This document shows, one piece after another, positions 1-11,290 of a DNA stretch of 64,000 nucleotides; the first letter of the stretch is position 1, and every line of letters starts with the position of its first letter. Source of the DNA: Leguminivora glycinivorella (lineage: Eukaryota > Arthropoda > Insecta > Lepidoptera > Tortricidae); the NCBI RefSeq assembly GCF_023078275.1, contig NC_062990.1, positions 203,501-267,500 on the forward strand, given 5' to 3'. A program made the translations under genes and the position numbers. The notes beneath the pieces were generated by a model, which saw nothing but the letters and a program-made list of their open reading frames with translations, had not been told where the DNA came from and ran no database searches.

Positions 1-2
1 CG

Positions 3-2252
3 AATGAGTACATGCTTAGAATTATGAACACATATTTCAAAAAGAGCAACAAAAGAAAGTGGACGTGGATTTCCCCTGATTCCAAAACGAAAAATGAGAT
101 TGATTTTATTTTAACCAATAAACCAAATAACATCACAAATATAGAAGTTTTAAGCAACGTACCATTCCCGTCCGATCATCGTCTAGTACGAGCCACGTGG
201 AAACACGACACCACAACGAAAAAAAGAAGAAGTAACTACAGATCATCAAATAACAGACCTAAAACTGCTAAAGAAACTGAATTGTATCTTGAAAACTTAG
301 AAAAAAACCTACAACAACTCAATACATGTCAAAAAAGCGAACAACTACAAGCATTCTACGACGAAATAGAAACTGCTATCAACAATAGTTTACAAAAAAA
401 TAATAAACAATTAACAGCAAGTATAGCAACAACAGAAAATCAAATTATAAGCAAAAAAACTGCAGAACTGATCACAAGAAGAACAGAACTAATTAAAATG
501 CAAAAAAAGTCAAAAAAAGAAAAACAAGAACTTAGTAAACTATTTAAAATGACTAGTAAAGCTTTAAGGAAAGACTACCAGCTCTACAGAAAAAATATAT
601 TAATAAGGAACCTAAAATGCTATAGAAGTACAAAAAGAGCTTTTAAACAGCTGAATACCCAAAAAACTTGGATACAAAGCTTAAAATGTAAAGGAAAAGA
701 GACAAAAACGAGAAAAGACATAATAGACAACGCAACCCAATTCTATAGAGAGCTATACAGACAGAAAAATGAAAGTTCTCAAGAAATCGACACACCTACA
801 GTATCAAAACAGAGTGAAACCATTAAACCCATAGAGCCCGTAGAGATACTAACTCACATTAAAAAGCTAAAAAAAGACAAAAGCCCGGGGCCGGACGGCA
901 TCACTAACGAAGCTTTAAAACTTGGAAAAGCTCAACTTATTCCGATACTGACAAAGCTCTTCAATATGGTCCTAGAAAAAGGCGAAGCACCAGCGCAATG
1001 GAAAAGCTCGGAAATAATTTTACTGTATAAAAAAGGCGACCCGAAAGACATTGCTAACTATCGCCCGATCAGCCTATTATCCACTATATATAAGTTGTTT
1101 ACATCAGTTTTACAAAGCAGAATGAACGCTCAAATAGAAAATATTCAACCGGTAGAGCAAGCCGGATTCCGTTCGGGCTTTTCAACAACGGATCATCTAC
1201 ACGTAATGCAACAAATAATAGAAAAACATAGAGAATTTAGACAACCTTTATACGTAGCGTTCATAGACTACGCGAAAGCTTTCGATACTATCTCTCACGA
1301 CTCTATATGGAAAGCACTCTATCATGCAGAAATAAAATATATCAAATACATCAACGTCCTAAAAAACCTATACAATAATAGTACCAGTAGAGTAAAACTT
1401 GAAACGAGAGGAGATATAATTCCGATATGTAGAGGCGTGAGGCAGGGAGATCCCCTCTCACCGAAACTTTTTATCGCCGTATTAGAGACAATATTCTCAA
1501 AACTAAAATGGCAACGCGAGGGAATTTTAATAAATGGCAGATACCTTAGCCACCTCAGGTTTGCAGATGACATCGTACTACTCGCCTCTACTAGCAGAAA
1601 ATTGGAAAAAATGATGAACTCTCTCAGAGAAGAAAGCGAAAAAATTGGATTGAGTATGAACGAGAGCAAAACAAAGGTAATGACAAATAGCTTCAAAGAC
1701 CCAATTAACCTGGGACAGACGACTCTACAATATGCGGAACGCTACATATACCTCGGAAAAGAAGATTCTTTTAGCAATGAAGATTCACAAGATGAAATAG
1801 AACGACGGATAGCTTTAAGCTGGAAAAAATACTGGTCGCTAAAAGAAATACTTAAAGAAGATTACCCACTACACATGAAAAAGATAGTGATGGATACCAA
1901 TATTTTGCCGGCGTTAACATATGGGGGTCAAACCTGGAGTCACTCGGTAAAAACGAAAGCCAGATTAACCACTACTCAAAGAGCGATGGAAAGGAGCATG
2001 CTAAAAGTAAAGAAAATACAAAAAATTAGAAGTGAACGCATAAGAAATAAAACGAAAATCACGGATGCACTAAAATATGCACTAAAAATAAAGTGGCGAT
2101 GGGCCGGCCACGTAGCGAGATACACTGATAAAAGATGGACGAAGGAAGTGACTCTATGGAAAGGCCCTGACGTAAAAAGAAAGTCAGGACGACCACGAAA
2201 ACGATGGAGTGACGACATTGCAGCTACCGCCGGCCCAACATGGATGAATATA
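3..2252 (+). CDS. RTE-clade LINE endonuclease-reverse transcriptase, 5' part missing, C-terminus interrupted
   Basis: This is the pol protein of a non-LTR retrotransposon that copies its RNA into nicked chromosomal DNA. The frame is open from the first bases of the window, so the N-terminal endonuclease lies outside. What remains is the end of the APE-type endonuclease (TWISPDSKTKNEIDFIL, then SDHRLV), followed by RT motifs. Counting from the ATG at 12, these are KSPGPDG near residue 290, YRPISLL near 350, FIDYAKAFD near 418, RQGDPLSP near 477 and the catalytic FADD near 517. The tail RWAGHVAR...SGRPRKRW is typical of RTE proteins. The apparent frame runs on to 2501, but after about 2252 it reads into an inserted foldback-like element. 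The authentic C-terminus lies at 6369-6419. The gene is therefore broken. RTE assignment is from recalled motifs. Confidence 0.88.
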
Positions 2253-2445
2253 GTGGGGACGTTTATCGACAAAAAGATGCCAAACCTTTTTTTTCTTGAC
2301 CAAAGCATGAAACTTGGCACAGTTGTTCCTTATATCAAAATAAGCCGATTAAGATCGGGAGCCTTCGGGAGCCTCCCCCCTGAGGCTCGGGAGGGGGGGT
2401 CAAAGTACCGCTTCACCCGGCTTGCTTTGAAAAATTCTAACATAC

Positions 2446-3002
2446 CCCGTTTAGTTCATAGGTCATGTTTGGTATCGTTTTCGAGTAAATCAATAACGTA
2501 GAATTCATTTTTGGTGCTAAAATTATAATTTAATGGTAAATAAAATAAAAAAAAATGAAAAGTTTGAAATTTTCATCTATGATTTACAAATTCAAGTCAT
2601 CATAAATGTCAAACTGTTTGCTTTTTCTACAAATAAAAAATATGATATGAAAGCCTATTTAATATAGATTATGAATAATATAACTTTTACCCACCTTTAC
2701 TAACGTTAAGTTTTAGAAAAAAAACCTTTAAGCCGCGCGGCGTCGGGACGCCGCGAGCGTAATTTTAAAATGCCTTTATTTTAAAAAACTCTATTAGAAC
2801 CCGTTTAGCTATTAGGTCATGTTTAGTATCGTTTTCGAGTAAATAAATAACGTAGAATTTAGGTTTGGTACTAAAATGACCATTTAATGTTAAATGAAAT
2901 AAAAAAAAAAAAAAATCTGTGAGTTGCAAATTCAAGTCACCATAAATGTCAAACGGTTTGCTTTTTCTATAAATATAAAAATATGATATTAAAGCCTATT
3001 CA
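2446..3002 (+). repeat. Left-arm tandem units of the foldback-like element (1 full, 1 partial)
   Basis: The block beginning at the ccgtttag...ggtcatgttt motif recurs at 2446 and about 2800. Each unit has an A-rich stretch, a 'caaattcaagtc' motif, a 'gtttgctttttct' motif and a GC-rich cggcgtcgggacgccg hairpin. The second unit stops at about 3002, before its GC hairpin. Confidence 0.75.
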
Positions 3003-3207
3003 CAAAGGATAGTACGCGTTCACCTACGCGAGCTTAGACTGTGTGCGGGGAACGCGCCTCTTTCATATATTTGATATCCAGTGTCAGAGGTGTGTTAATG
3101 CATAAATAGAAAAAGATTCATTATTATTGACTCCGGTGTCGACAACGGCAACACTCGGGTCGGACCCGTTTATTCATTGTAGTGAACCCTGTAAGAAATT
3201 TATATAA

Positions 3208-3317
3208 TAGTATTTTATACAATCGTGATATAATACAAAACTTTTCAGTCGAGTACCATGTGTAGTACGGTACGAGAGTGAAAAGCTTAATTATATCACT
3301 ATTGTATACAATACTTT
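3208..3317. repeat. AT-rich hairpin inside the foldback-like element
   Basis: Two ~50-bp arms (about 3208-3257 and 3267-3317) are inverted copies. Both carry a tatacaat...gtgatataat core and a cttttcagtcgagtacc / ggtacgagagtgaaaag pair. It may be a small MITE or part of the cargo. Confidence 0.55.
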
Positions 3318-3935
3318 TATTACTTTTTCTACGAGTCATCATCTTCATCATCAATAGATGGAAATATCACCATTCATGCAAGTTAAAATTAATGTCAATA
3401 GAGTCGTTCACCGTTGTATCAACATCGAATTACCTAGCAACCAATTGTTTGTAATAACCGTCTCTGATTGGCCGATAACGCGAGAGATAAAAAAAATGTG
3501 TTTCAGATGCAGTAAAATTTGCCAGATATCGCAAATTAGTATAGAAATTGTATGAAGTTCTATTTTTGAAATTATTATAGTTAACTAAAGTTAATTATAA
3601 TGAGCTTATTATAATTGAGTCGGAACTGCCATAGAGTATCCAACACTGAAAAGTTAGCACTTATAGTTTAGTCTGTGGTGTCCTAATTGACAGATTACTC
3701 ATACTCATACTATACATTCCCTTCACAGAGACATAGCTGGGTACATATGGAACTGCATAAAGAAGGCTCTACCCTTTTTATGCAGTTGCATCGGTGTTTG
3801 CAACCTGATTTACATTTACATCTTGTAACTTCTAAGCATATATTGGCCACTTCAGTGTTGCCTGACTGGGATCTCCAAGAAGACGGACTTGGCAAATTTT
3901 GGTGTGGCACCAACGCCTGACTCCAAACAAGAACG

Positions 3936-4062
3936 CCCTGAGTCCCATTTCTCAAAACTGAAAGTTACAAGTTACAAGCGGAAGTCTCTTTGCAACTTGT
4001 CATATTAGACATTGACAACCAGTTGATAATTGTAACTTGTAGCTTCGAGAAATGGGCCCTGG
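3936..4062. mobile_element. Small MITE with 'cccatttctc' terminal repeats
   Basis: The left end ccctgagtcccatttctc and the right end gagaaatgggccctgg are inverted, and both continue into a gttacaag / cttgtaac pair. Total length is ~127 bp and there is no coding capacity. It sits between the foldback arms as a nested insertion. Confidence 0.55.
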
Positions 4063-4073
4063 TACACTGTGTG

Positions 4074-4791
4074 CAGTATATGCTGATGCAAGGCGGCTGA
4101 GGCTTCTGAAGGAGGTATGTTCTCCAATTGTCGATCTTTTCTGGTACCTAAAGAGGTAGGTACTTCGACCACTCATTCACGGTTACGCAACGACTTGGTC
4201 TGAAACAATATGTGCATTATCATTTTAGAGTCTACAACTATCAAATTACAACTTTTTGGTGGATCACGTAACCTTCAGTATTACCCACTTACGTTACGTA
4301 TCATACAAAATTATTACAAACTTTAGTAGAATCTGATTTGCCTCTGATATTGCTCCATCTTGTAATAGTTTGACACCTTGGGTGGCCTGGCTAAGCTTCA
4401 AAGCCAAAAGAAAACGTTTCTAGATTAGACATAGTATGGGATAGGTACGATAAACGCAGCTTGAAACGATCAACAAGGGAGAAACATGGCCACCCAAGGC
4501 TTCAAACTATTACGAGATGGAGCAATATCATAGATAGGCTAATCAGATTCTACTAAAATTTGTAATTATTTTGTATGATAGGTAAGTGTGTAATAGTGAA
4601 GGTGATCCACCAAAATGTTGTAATTTGATAGTTGCAGAATCTGTTTAAATAAAATGACAATGCACATATTGTTTCAGATCAAGGGTCCTTACGCAGCAGT
4701 AAATGAGTGCCGGAAGAACCTCTTTACTAGAAAAGATCGACACTTGGAGAACATACCTCCTTCCGAGGCTGCCTTACTTCATCATATACTG
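4074..4791. mobile_element. MITE-like element with ~300-bp inverted arms and ~95-bp loop
   Basis: Arm 4074-4386 (cagtatatgctgatgcaagg ... ttgggtggcc) and arm 4488-4791 (ggccacccaagg ... cttcatcatatactg) are inverted copies with scattered mismatches and small gaps. No ORF was recognised. A transcript could fold into a long hairpin. Confidence 0.65.
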
Positions 4792-4794
4792 CCA

Positions 4795-5275
4795 TTTGTC
4801 TAAGACTGGGGCTAAAGACATGCCAACCACACCCTTGCTGCCGACGCATTAGGACACCACGGACTCCACTGCCAGTCTAGTGCTGGCCGAATTTTGTGAC
4901 ACGCTGCACTTAACGATTTAATCCGCAAGGCTCTCGGCACAGCGAACATACCGACAACCCTCGAACCTGTCGGCTTGTCAGCAGCAGACGGAAAGCGGCC
5001 TGATGGTTGCTCGCTTTTGCCTTGGTTTCTGGGACGACCCTTGGCGCGTGACCTGTGTGGATACCTTGGCTCCGTCCAACGTCTAACGTTCGGCCCAGAA
5101 ACCAGGGACTGCTGCTGAAAACGCCCAGTTTAAACGCGCAAATATGCATTTTTAAAAAACAACTACATATTTGCGGCAATTGCATTTGAAACATTTGGAC
5201 CATGGTCATCAGACACCAAGCAGTTCGTGAAGGAAGTTTCCACCAAACTTGTCTGGGTGTTTGGTGACATACGCA
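4795..5275 (+). pseudogene. Decayed fragment of the C-terminal nuclease-like retrotransposon protein (same family as 35059-36075)
   Basis: Pieces in shifted frames read [17 protein letters not shown] and [10 protein letters not shown]. They match the order [27 protein letters not shown] in the protein at 35059-36075. Upstream codons read [16 protein letters not shown]. Stops and frameshifts break it repeatedly. It is the only coding relic inside the foldback-like element and may be captured cargo. Confidence 0.6.
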
Positions 5276-6175
5276 TAGGCTTTTACATCATATTTTTTAT
5301 TTAAGGAAAAGCAAACAGTTGACATTTTTGTTGACTTGAATTTGCAAATCATAGATGAATATTTTTTATTTATTTATTTACCATTAAATTATAACTGTAG
5401 TACCAAAAATAAATTCTTTGTTATTAATTTACTCGAAAACTATATCAAACATGACCTAATAGCTAAACCGGGTCTAATAGAGTTTTTAAAATAGAGGTAT
5501 TTTAAAATTACGCTCCTGGCGTCCCGACGCCGCGCGTCTTAAAGTAATTTTTTTGTGGAACTTAACGTTTGTGAAGGTGGATAAAAGTTATATTTTTTAT
5601 AATCTATATTAAATAGGCTTTCATGTCATATTTTTTATTTATAGATAAAGCAAACAGTTTGTCATTTATGATGACTTGAATTTGTAAATCATGGATGAAA
5701 ATTTCAATTTTTTTATTTATTTTTTTATTTTACTTACCATTAAATTATAATTTTAGTACCAAAAATGAATTCTACGTTATTGATTTACTCGAAAACGATA
5801 TCAAACATGACCTAATAGCTAAACGGGATCTAATAGAGTTTCTAACATAAAGGCATTTTAAAATTACGCTCGCGGCGTCCCGACGCCGCGCGTCTTAAAG
5901 TAATTTTTTTGTGGAACTTAATATTAGTAACGGTGGATAAAAGTTATATTTTTTATAATCTATATTAAATAGGCTATCATGTCATATTTTTTATTTATAG
6001 AAAAAGCAAACAGTTTGTCATTTATGATGACCTGAATTTGTAAATCATGGATGAAATTTTTTTATTTTTTATTTTTTTTTATTTTATTTACCATTAAATT
6101 ATAATTTTAGTACTAAAAACGAATTCTACGTTATTGATTTACTCGAAAACGATACCAAACATGACCTATTAACTA
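5276..6175 (-). repeat. Right-arm tandem units of the foldback-like element (about 2.5 copies)
   Basis: These are reverse-oriented copies of the left-arm unit, with joins near 5465, 5820 and 6175, a period of about 355 bp. The gcgtcccgacgccgcgcg hairpin is visible near 5520 and 5876. The extra units relative to the left arm point to unequal exchange or slippage inside the arms. Confidence 0.75.
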
Positions 6176-6362
6176 AACGGGGTAAGTTAGAATTTTTCAA
6201 ACCAAGCCGGGTGAAGCGGTACTTTGACCCCCTCCCGGGCCCCAGGGGGGAGGCTCCCGAAGGCTCCCGATCTTAATCGGCTTATTTTGATATAAGGAAC
6301 AACTGTGCCAAGTTTCATGCTTTGGTCAAAAAATTTAAGGTTTTGCAATAAACTCCCCAGCT

Positions 6363-6634
6363 AATAAGGCAAAAGACAGGGACGAATGGAACAAATTGGA
6401 GGAGGCCTTTACCCAATAAAATGGGGTTCCTAACAACTAAGAAAAAATATATATATACAAAATAAGATACTAACAATAAGATTAAGTCTAAAACTAACAA
6501 TATCTAAATCAAATTTATGACAAAACGAATAAGTAGTTTAAAAAATAATGTAAAAAAAAAAAGTGTAACATATATACTATGTACGTAGTTGTTAAGGAAA
6601 ATAAAGAGGCTTTCTATTCTATTCTATATACATA
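6363..6634 (+). pseudogene. 3' end of the split RTE element (C-terminal codons plus 3' UTR)
   Basis: Codons 6369-6416 read AKDRDEWNKLEEAFTQ, followed by TAA at 6417-6419. This is the ending expected for an RTE protein after the WMNI at the left break (2241-2252). The A-rich 3' UTR ends in a short ttcta repeat near 6610-6630, the microsatellite-like tail usual for RTE elements. Together with 3-2252 this is one LINE copy cut in two by the 4.1-kb insert. Confidence 0.8.
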
Positions 6635-6766
6635 GAAAACATCCATGACTTAGGAACAAATATCTGTGCTCATCACACAAATAAATGCCCTTACCGGGAT
6701 TCGAACCCGGGACCGCGGCGTAGCATGCAGGGTCACTACCGACTGCGCCAGACCGGTCGTCAAAGC
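6627..6766 (-). mobile_element. tRNA-derived SINE (family 1), reverse
   Basis: Read on the reverse strand it starts gaccggtctggcgcagtcgg (A box tggcgcagtcgg) and continues to ggttcgaatcc (B box), then gtaagggcatttatttgtgtgatgag. These are the two internal RNA polymerase III promoter elements of a tRNA head. It abuts the RTE tail. Other copies are at 19328, 27031, 44278 and 54933. Confidence 0.8.
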
Positions 6767-7865
6767 TTGTGTCGAGAGATGGCAGTCTTTGCACTGTGAT
6801 TACACATTTTACTTTGACAGTAACTCCCTATAATACTCGATCCTCTTTGGTAAAACCTTTGCCTTTATTGCGCCAATTTTACGAAGTAATATCTACACCA
6901 ATATTTTTCAATTTTCTTTGTCCTGCACAAAGGATTTTTCACCGAAATTGTACCCATTACTTTATGTCGATATCCTTTGAATTCAATAATTTCCTCACAT
7001 CTTACATGTGACTCAAATTCCTTTCATTTTCCTTCCGATCCGGCATCCTTCCTTCCATCCCTTTTATTAATTCCAGAATAGAACCTTTAATTATGCGATC
7101 CCAATTGTACTCATGAATAAATATGGAAAGGGCTAAACAAGACGGTATGACCTTTGTAATTTATTGTAAGGGCCTTAAGGTTTAAGGGGTGGCGTACACG
7201 AGCGTTTACATTTTTCAGACGTATAAAGGTATTTACTGACAAGAATATATAATTATTACTAGGCGCCATGTTGCAGATTTTCTTCATACTTATACTATAC
7301 CGAATTGTCACCGCATTATATCTCAAAATAACAGCGCCCTCTTAACAATAGTCATATATTTTCTGGTGAGGCCTTAATTGTGTTTGAACGAATAGTTTAG
7401 ATTACCAAAACTGAACGTTGAGTTGACAATGGGTTTATAGGCCGAAGCCTTCAAAAATCAAAATGTCCTTATCTGACCGACCGTACAGAAAAAGTATTGC
7501 TGGCGCGATCGAAAATATTTTTTTGCCTAAAATAAAATATTAATTAATAAATTTTAAGCGAAAAATAGATTATATTGATTTAAACTAACACGATCTTCAC
7601 TCAAAAATAATCAAATAGATTTAAATAGATTCAATAGATCTAATAATAATATAATAAATCTATAATAGATCTTCTTCAAATAGATTTTCAATCAAACAGT
7701 ATTAATCGGCCTTTTATTTCCGAGAAGGATTTTCATTAATTATTCAAATTAGTACCAGCTAAAAAGCCCAGACGTGTATAAAATCCCGGAAAAACAAAAG
7801 GCGCAGGAAAAAAGAAGAATTAGGATTAAATCGCTAATGTGCACAGAGCTTAAGAGATCAGTATG
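6767..7865. other. No recognisable gene or repeat
   Basis: AT-rich sequence with only short ORFs that resemble nothing I know. A run of t/a-rich 'atagat' motifs lies near 7610-7690. I see no inverted repeat or splice-supported exon. Confidence 0.5.
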
Positions 7866-8021
7866 CGTAGCCGAATGCACAAACGCTCACGAAACGCTCA
7901 CGATAATATCTCTTTCATAGCTATCTATTTCTATCGCTCTTGCGTATTGGCGCGACAGAGCCAGACTACATTTCTGCGGCGTTTCGATGGCGTTTCGCGT
8001 CGCAGAAATGGCATTCGGCTA
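7866..8021. mobile_element. MITE family A, copy 1
   Basis: Ends gcgtagccgaatgc (7866) and gcattcggctacgg (8021) are inverted. The interior carries tagctatctatttctatcgc and gcgcgacagagccagacta. Related copies or cores are at 9197, 61205 and, in reverse, inside 53826-54712. Confidence 0.6.
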
Positions 8022-8339
8022 CGGGGCCAGTAGCCTTACCATGACTTTTTTGAGTTAAAAAATACGTTACGTTTTCAGTGAGAGTTACGGAAAATGTATG
8101 GAAAAACTGAACAGCGCTCCAAGCGGAAACGCTCACGTACTAAAATTTTCATCGGTACCATAAGTTATTAACGTGTTTACTCCGAGTTTTCAATACGTTC
8201 CTAACTTTACAGCTAAGGCGCTCTCTTTCTAACTGTATGAAGTCAATAGAACCAGAACTATTTGACAGTCTCTAGTGAAAACTCAATACTTTACGTGAGT
8301 AATCATTGACAGTCACTAGCGTAAAAGTAAACCACCAAT
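8022..8339. other. No recognisable gene or repeat
   Basis: AT-rich DNA between a MITE and the long inverted duplication. Only the short word cgctcacg is shared with the neighbouring MITE. Confidence 0.4.
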
Positions 8340-8965
8340 TCACTGTGATGTGTCATTACTGTCAAATTATATAACAATCCCACAACATTTTCACGATTAT
8401 ATTTGCAATTTTAAATACAATTATGACTAATATGTATTAATTTATAATATTACGTGAAATTCAAGAACAGCTTAAATGTAGCAGTTAGTCAGTAGTTCGA
8501 TAAAAAGATAAACCAGTGATGAAACCAGTGTTTGATACTTTTACAAAGGTAATGAGTTATATTTATTCATCATTTTGTACTGTTTAGCTACAGTTGAGAT
8601 GATTATATTGCTTGCTTTCAGAAAAAGAAGATATTATTGAAAACAATATTTCCATGCCAGCCGTATGGTATTCAGCAAACCCAACGTAGAAGATTGTTCA
8701 AATTGATAATGATTGAGGCAGTTAAGAATCAACTGATTACCTACAGCAGCAGGCAGTACCAATTCATGGGCATGTTAGTTCCTCAATGCACAATACTTGT
8801 ACCTGTAGTTACCATAACACCATGGGTATATATTAGACTCGTGGGTATATATTAGAAGTGAACCAAAGGAAAAACTTCAAAAAAATTATCCTATTACTGA
8901 AATAAAGTATCTCATTCTGTGACTTTGTTTATCTTGTAATATTCTTGAGTAACAGGCTAAGTATT
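8340..8965 (+). repeat. Left arm of a ~0.6-kb inverted duplication with gene-like architecture
   Basis: This arm is an inverted, diverged copy of 10685-11290. Both copies keep, in order, a shared upstream block, a gtaatgagttat 5' splice-like site, a tttcag 3' splice-like site about 75-85 bp later, an ORF segment containing PYGIQ, and an aataaa signal followed by a T/G-rich stretch. In this copy the 72-codon ORF 8637-8855 lies downstream of the possible intron (8550-8621). I do not recognise the protein. It could be a decayed two-exon gene duplicated in inverse order, or the terminal repeat of an unknown element. Confidence 0.55.
8637..8855 (+). pseudogene. Unrecognised 72-codon ORF after a possible intron
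   Basis: The reading frame contains FPCQPYGIQ and QYQFMGMLVPQC. The inverted copy at 10685-11290 has corresponding pieces (PYGIQ, QYQFIGVFVPRC) but in shifted frames and followed by a hydrophobic MVLLAMIITGIYI. Conserved words in both copies suggest a real ancestral coding sequence ending in a membrane segment, now broken in at least one copy. No function is assigned. Confidence 0.3.
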
Positions 8966-10684
8966 TAATAAATTGATGTGAAACGAAAACTAAAAACCTA
9001 AAATTCAGCGTTTTCGTACATATCAAACATCAATTACAACGACATCGACATAGGTAACGACAAAGTCTAAGGTAAGGTATAGAACTTTTGAAGGCGACAA
9101 GCCATTATGGGGTGTATATGAAGATTATAATTTGATACAAAAGTGAGTAGAAAAAGCATTTTGAAACAAGTAAAAATTGTATCTAATTTTTTGGCAGAGC
9201 ACGTAGCCAAATGCACAAACGATTATGATAACATCGTTATCGTAGCTATCTCTATCACTTTTCCGTATTGACATGACAGAGCTAGACTGAATTTCGATCG
9301 GCGTTTAGCACATAGATTTAAAGTCCATGGTTCAGCGTCAACGATTGACATTTCAGCTAAGTCCTATCCTAGTGTCAAAGTTGACAAAGCTAATTTTTTT
9401 TTTAATTTATTGGGAGCATTGGCAACTTGGCAATCAGCACAAACATACAATATTTATAATACAACATACAGCAGAAGAAACAATTACAGGAATAACAATT
9501 ACTTTGTTAATCATAAAAGTAATATTGCACATATTGAAATGCTAAACTTATGACTATTTAGTAACTACACAATACAATGTTTTATGAATGAAAAGAAGTA
9601 TTTTTTAACAATTACAAATTATTTACAAAGCGCCAATAGTGTGCATAATAAATTCATAAATTATAGGGTTTATGCCTACAGCCTTCAAGTTCATTTCCCG
9701 GTTCTTTGCTTGGCGGAAAATCCCAACAAACCCTAATAGGGATAGGGGTAGGGTTAGGGATAGGGATAGGTCGATTAGTCGGCAATCGGTAATTGTAAGC
9801 GATAATGCGAGAAAGTACTTTTTACCCACCGACAATAGTGCCCAGATACGGAGCCACAGAGAACCTCCTATAGAGTAGCAATCTTGTATATTTTGTTCGC
9901 GATACGAGTCACCAGTGCTAGGGGTGCGAGGAGCGGGCGGGGAATGTGTTAAGCGCGCTGTGATTGGCCGTTTCAAGGACGGCGGGCAGTCGCGCCAGAT
10001 GAAAGGGACTGTCCCTCTACTGACGCGTAATTGGCCAATGTAAATTGACCTATGCCGGCTCTGAATAAATTATAAATATGACTTATTTGTGGAATGTAAT
10101 GCCGTCTGTTTTTAAATTTGAGCTTCTTGTTACCTTTCCACACCATTTCACACTACAGGTGGACATCTTTAAGGCATCAAAATACCCTTTTTCAATTTTT
10201 TTACTGCGAAAAACAAGCGCTGCTTTCGGGTCTGTTACTTGGTCGCTACTGATCGGGCACGGCGAGCGCCCGCGCTTATATCAGTGCAAATACTAGGAAG
10301 GCTGGCGACCGCGAATCGTCTTGTAATGGATGTCTATAGGGGTTGGTCTGTGTACGGAGCTATGTGAGTTCTGTTGTACAATATGTAATTTCCTCAGTGT
10401 ATATAGAATACATACCTACTGGTACCTACTACCTACGCTGTGGTTGCTGTGTAACATTTGTACAACCACTGCAAGCATTTCTTTTTAAAAACAATAGTAA
10501 TATGAGTAATTGAAAAAAACGCAGACAAACGTCTGCATAGAAACCGACGGATCCAAATGAAAATTTTATTATTTGTATATGTTGGAATAAGAATTCTTTT
10601 AGTACGCGAGCGAAACCGCGGGCAAAAGCTAATTCTATATAAGATGCTATGTACCCTTTTTCTGTAAAAAATATTTCTATTTCT
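8966..10684. other. Spacer between the inverted arms: repeat debris, no gene
   Basis: It holds a partial family-A MITE (about 9197-9310), a tagggataggggtaggg block near 9740-9770, a GC-rich stretch (9930-10010) and, near 10600, a gcgagcgaaaccgcgggcaaaagct end typical of another dispersed repeat. ORFs are short and unrecognised. Confidence 0.5.
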
Positions 10685-11290
10685 TTACTACTCAAGTCAA
10701 GAACATCACAAATAAACAAAGTCAATTAATGAAATACTTTATTTTAGTAACAGGATTATTTTTTGGAGTTGAGGTTTTTTCCTTTATTGGAGCACTTCTA
10801 TACATATGTATATACCTGTGATGATCATGGCCAATAATACCATTAAGTGCATCGCGGAACAAAAACACCTATAAATTGGTACTGCTCCCCTCTGCTGCCC
10901 TAAGGTTTTGAGTAGCGTAACTGCCAGAGTGCCACAGTATTAATATAAATTGAACCATCTTCCATGTTGACTGAATACCATACGGGTTTGTTCGGAAATA
11001 TTGATTTCAATCATAGCTTCCGTCATCTTTCTGAAACCAAAAACTGCTTTGAGCATTATACTTAATCATCTCAATTGTAAATAGTACAATATGATGGCCA
11101 AAAATAACTCATTACCTTATTTGATTTGTTCACTGGTTTATCTTTTTATTCAATTTTAGCTAATCTTGAATTTCACGTAATATTATAAATTAATGCAATA
11201 TGTTAGTCATAATTTTATTTAAAACTGCAAATATAATTGTGAAAATTCCGTGTGATTTTTGTATAACTTGACAGAAATGTCACGTCAGAA
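10685..11290 (-). repeat. Right arm of the ~0.6-kb inverted duplication
   Basis: Reverse-strand partner of 8340-8965. It keeps the gtaatgagttat donor-like and tttcag acceptor-like sites, and the aataaa signal. On the reverse strand it contains CCGTATGGTATTCAG (PYGIQ), shared with the left arm. Small indels shift the frame relative to the left copy. Confidence 0.55.

Larger units (their letters stand above)
2253..6362. mobile_element. Foldback-like element inserted in the RTE LINE
   Basis: The two ends are inverted copies: about 750 bp on the left (2253-3002) and 1,087 bp on the right (5276-6362). The outermost ~190 bp pair at 2253-2445 and 6176-6362. Inside these, a ~355-bp unit is repeated in tandem, about 1.6 times on the left and 2.5 times in reverse on the right. 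Long inverted repeats made of tandem units are the hallmark of foldback elements. The short flanks aatata (2247-2252) and aataag (6363-6368) could be an imperfect target duplication. Removing 2253-6362 restores the LINE reading order. No transposase was recognised, so it is probably non-autonomous. Confidence 0.75.

Noticed and set aside
2253..2501. C-terminal 80 codons of the RTE-containing ORF
   Set aside because: They are read out of the inserted foldback-like element, whose inverted copy lies at the other end (6176-6362), so they are not LINE protein.
9740..9770. tagggataggggtagggttaggg block as interstitial telomere
   Set aside because: Insect telomere repeats are ttagg; only one such unit occurs and the pattern is irregular.
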